A DNA stretch of 64,000 nucleotides from Acanthosepion esculentum. Lineage: Eukaryota > Mollusca > Cephalopoda > Sepiida > Sepiidae. This document shows, one piece after another, positions 63,961 to 64,000 of this stretch. The DNA lies in NCBI GenBank assembly GCA_964036315.1, contig OZ038500.1, forward strand, positions 63,008,102 to 63,072,101. Reading direction: 5' to 3'. The position numbers and the translations under genes were made by a program. Under the pieces are notes generated by a model. It searched no databases, was not told the DNA's origin, and saw only the letters and a program-made list of their open reading frames with translations. Numbering within the stretch: position 1 is the stretch's first letter; every line of letters starts with the position of its first letter.

Positions 63961-64000
63961 AATCATTTGGTTTACTCAACGCATCACTGGACTTTACCTA

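Overview
This is a eukaryotic, repeat-dominated, AT-rich window with no bacterial-type gene organisation and no intact host gene that I can recognise. The mix of relics suggests an animal and most probably a mollusc. There are Penelope-like elements (PLEs) with GIY-YIG endonucleases, several non-LTR retrotransposon clades, 5S- and tRNA-derived SINEs, a hAT/ZMYM1-like transposase and very many (TA)n and (CA)n runs. My recollection of similar repeats points to a coleoid cephalopod such as octopus. That taxonomic call is inference and was not tested by a search.

Layout. 0-6.3 kb: LINE-A (CR1/Jockey-like) 3' ends, a 5S-derived SINE, an unclassified tandem repeat and a dead Tc1/mariner transposase. 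6.3-11 kb: mostly unassigned DNA with SINE pieces. 11-15.3 kb: LINE-A copies, one split by a solo LTR, and a tRNA-SINE. 15.6-23.9 kb: a 39-bp tandem repeat, inverted PLE-type termini, a dead reverse transcriptase (YRDHG box), a LINE-C copy split by a second solo LTR, a long hairpin and a 5S SINE split by a PLE-derived insertion. 24-25.5 kb: a nearly complete but inactivated LINE-B RT. 26-30.7 kb: a PLE-rich block with a 361-codon RT/GIY-YIG ORF and a well-formed hammerhead-ribozyme relic. 30.8-36.4 kb: a third solo LTR, LINE-D (restriction-like-endonuclease type) fragments, large palindromes, LINE-E and a pogo-like MITE. 37-42 kb: mostly featureless. 42.1-46.8 kb: two diverged direct copies of a 1.5-1.9 kb unit of unknown nature. 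48.6-51.4 kb: a second PLE, then a SINE that hosts both a solo LTR and a 28-bp satellite. 51.5-53.1 kb: LINE-D. 54.7-55.2 kb: a SPIN-like hAT MITE inside a SINE. 55.4-59.6 kb: LINE-A, B and F debris. 60-63 kb: a hAT/ZMYM1-like transposase pseudogene split by a LINE-A insertion.

The genes do not work together as a pathway. The window records successive transpositions: three nestings have target-site duplications readable by eye (solo LTR in LINE-A, solo LTR in LINE-C, hAT MITE in SINE), and a fourth (solo LTR in SINE tail) has a perfect 5-bp duplication. The most interesting signals are (i) hammerhead-like motifs at PLE ends, one of them complete except for a single core base; (ii) PLE terminal repeats that stop at the same ORF codons and run straight into (TA)n or (CA)n; (iii) the SPIN-like MITE, from a family known for cross-phylum transfer; and (iv) the 42-47 kb duplicated unit with conserved palindromic subrepeats and a shared ORF.

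Short names used here (LINE-A to F, SINE-1 to 4, LTR-1 and LTR-2, R1) are local labels only.
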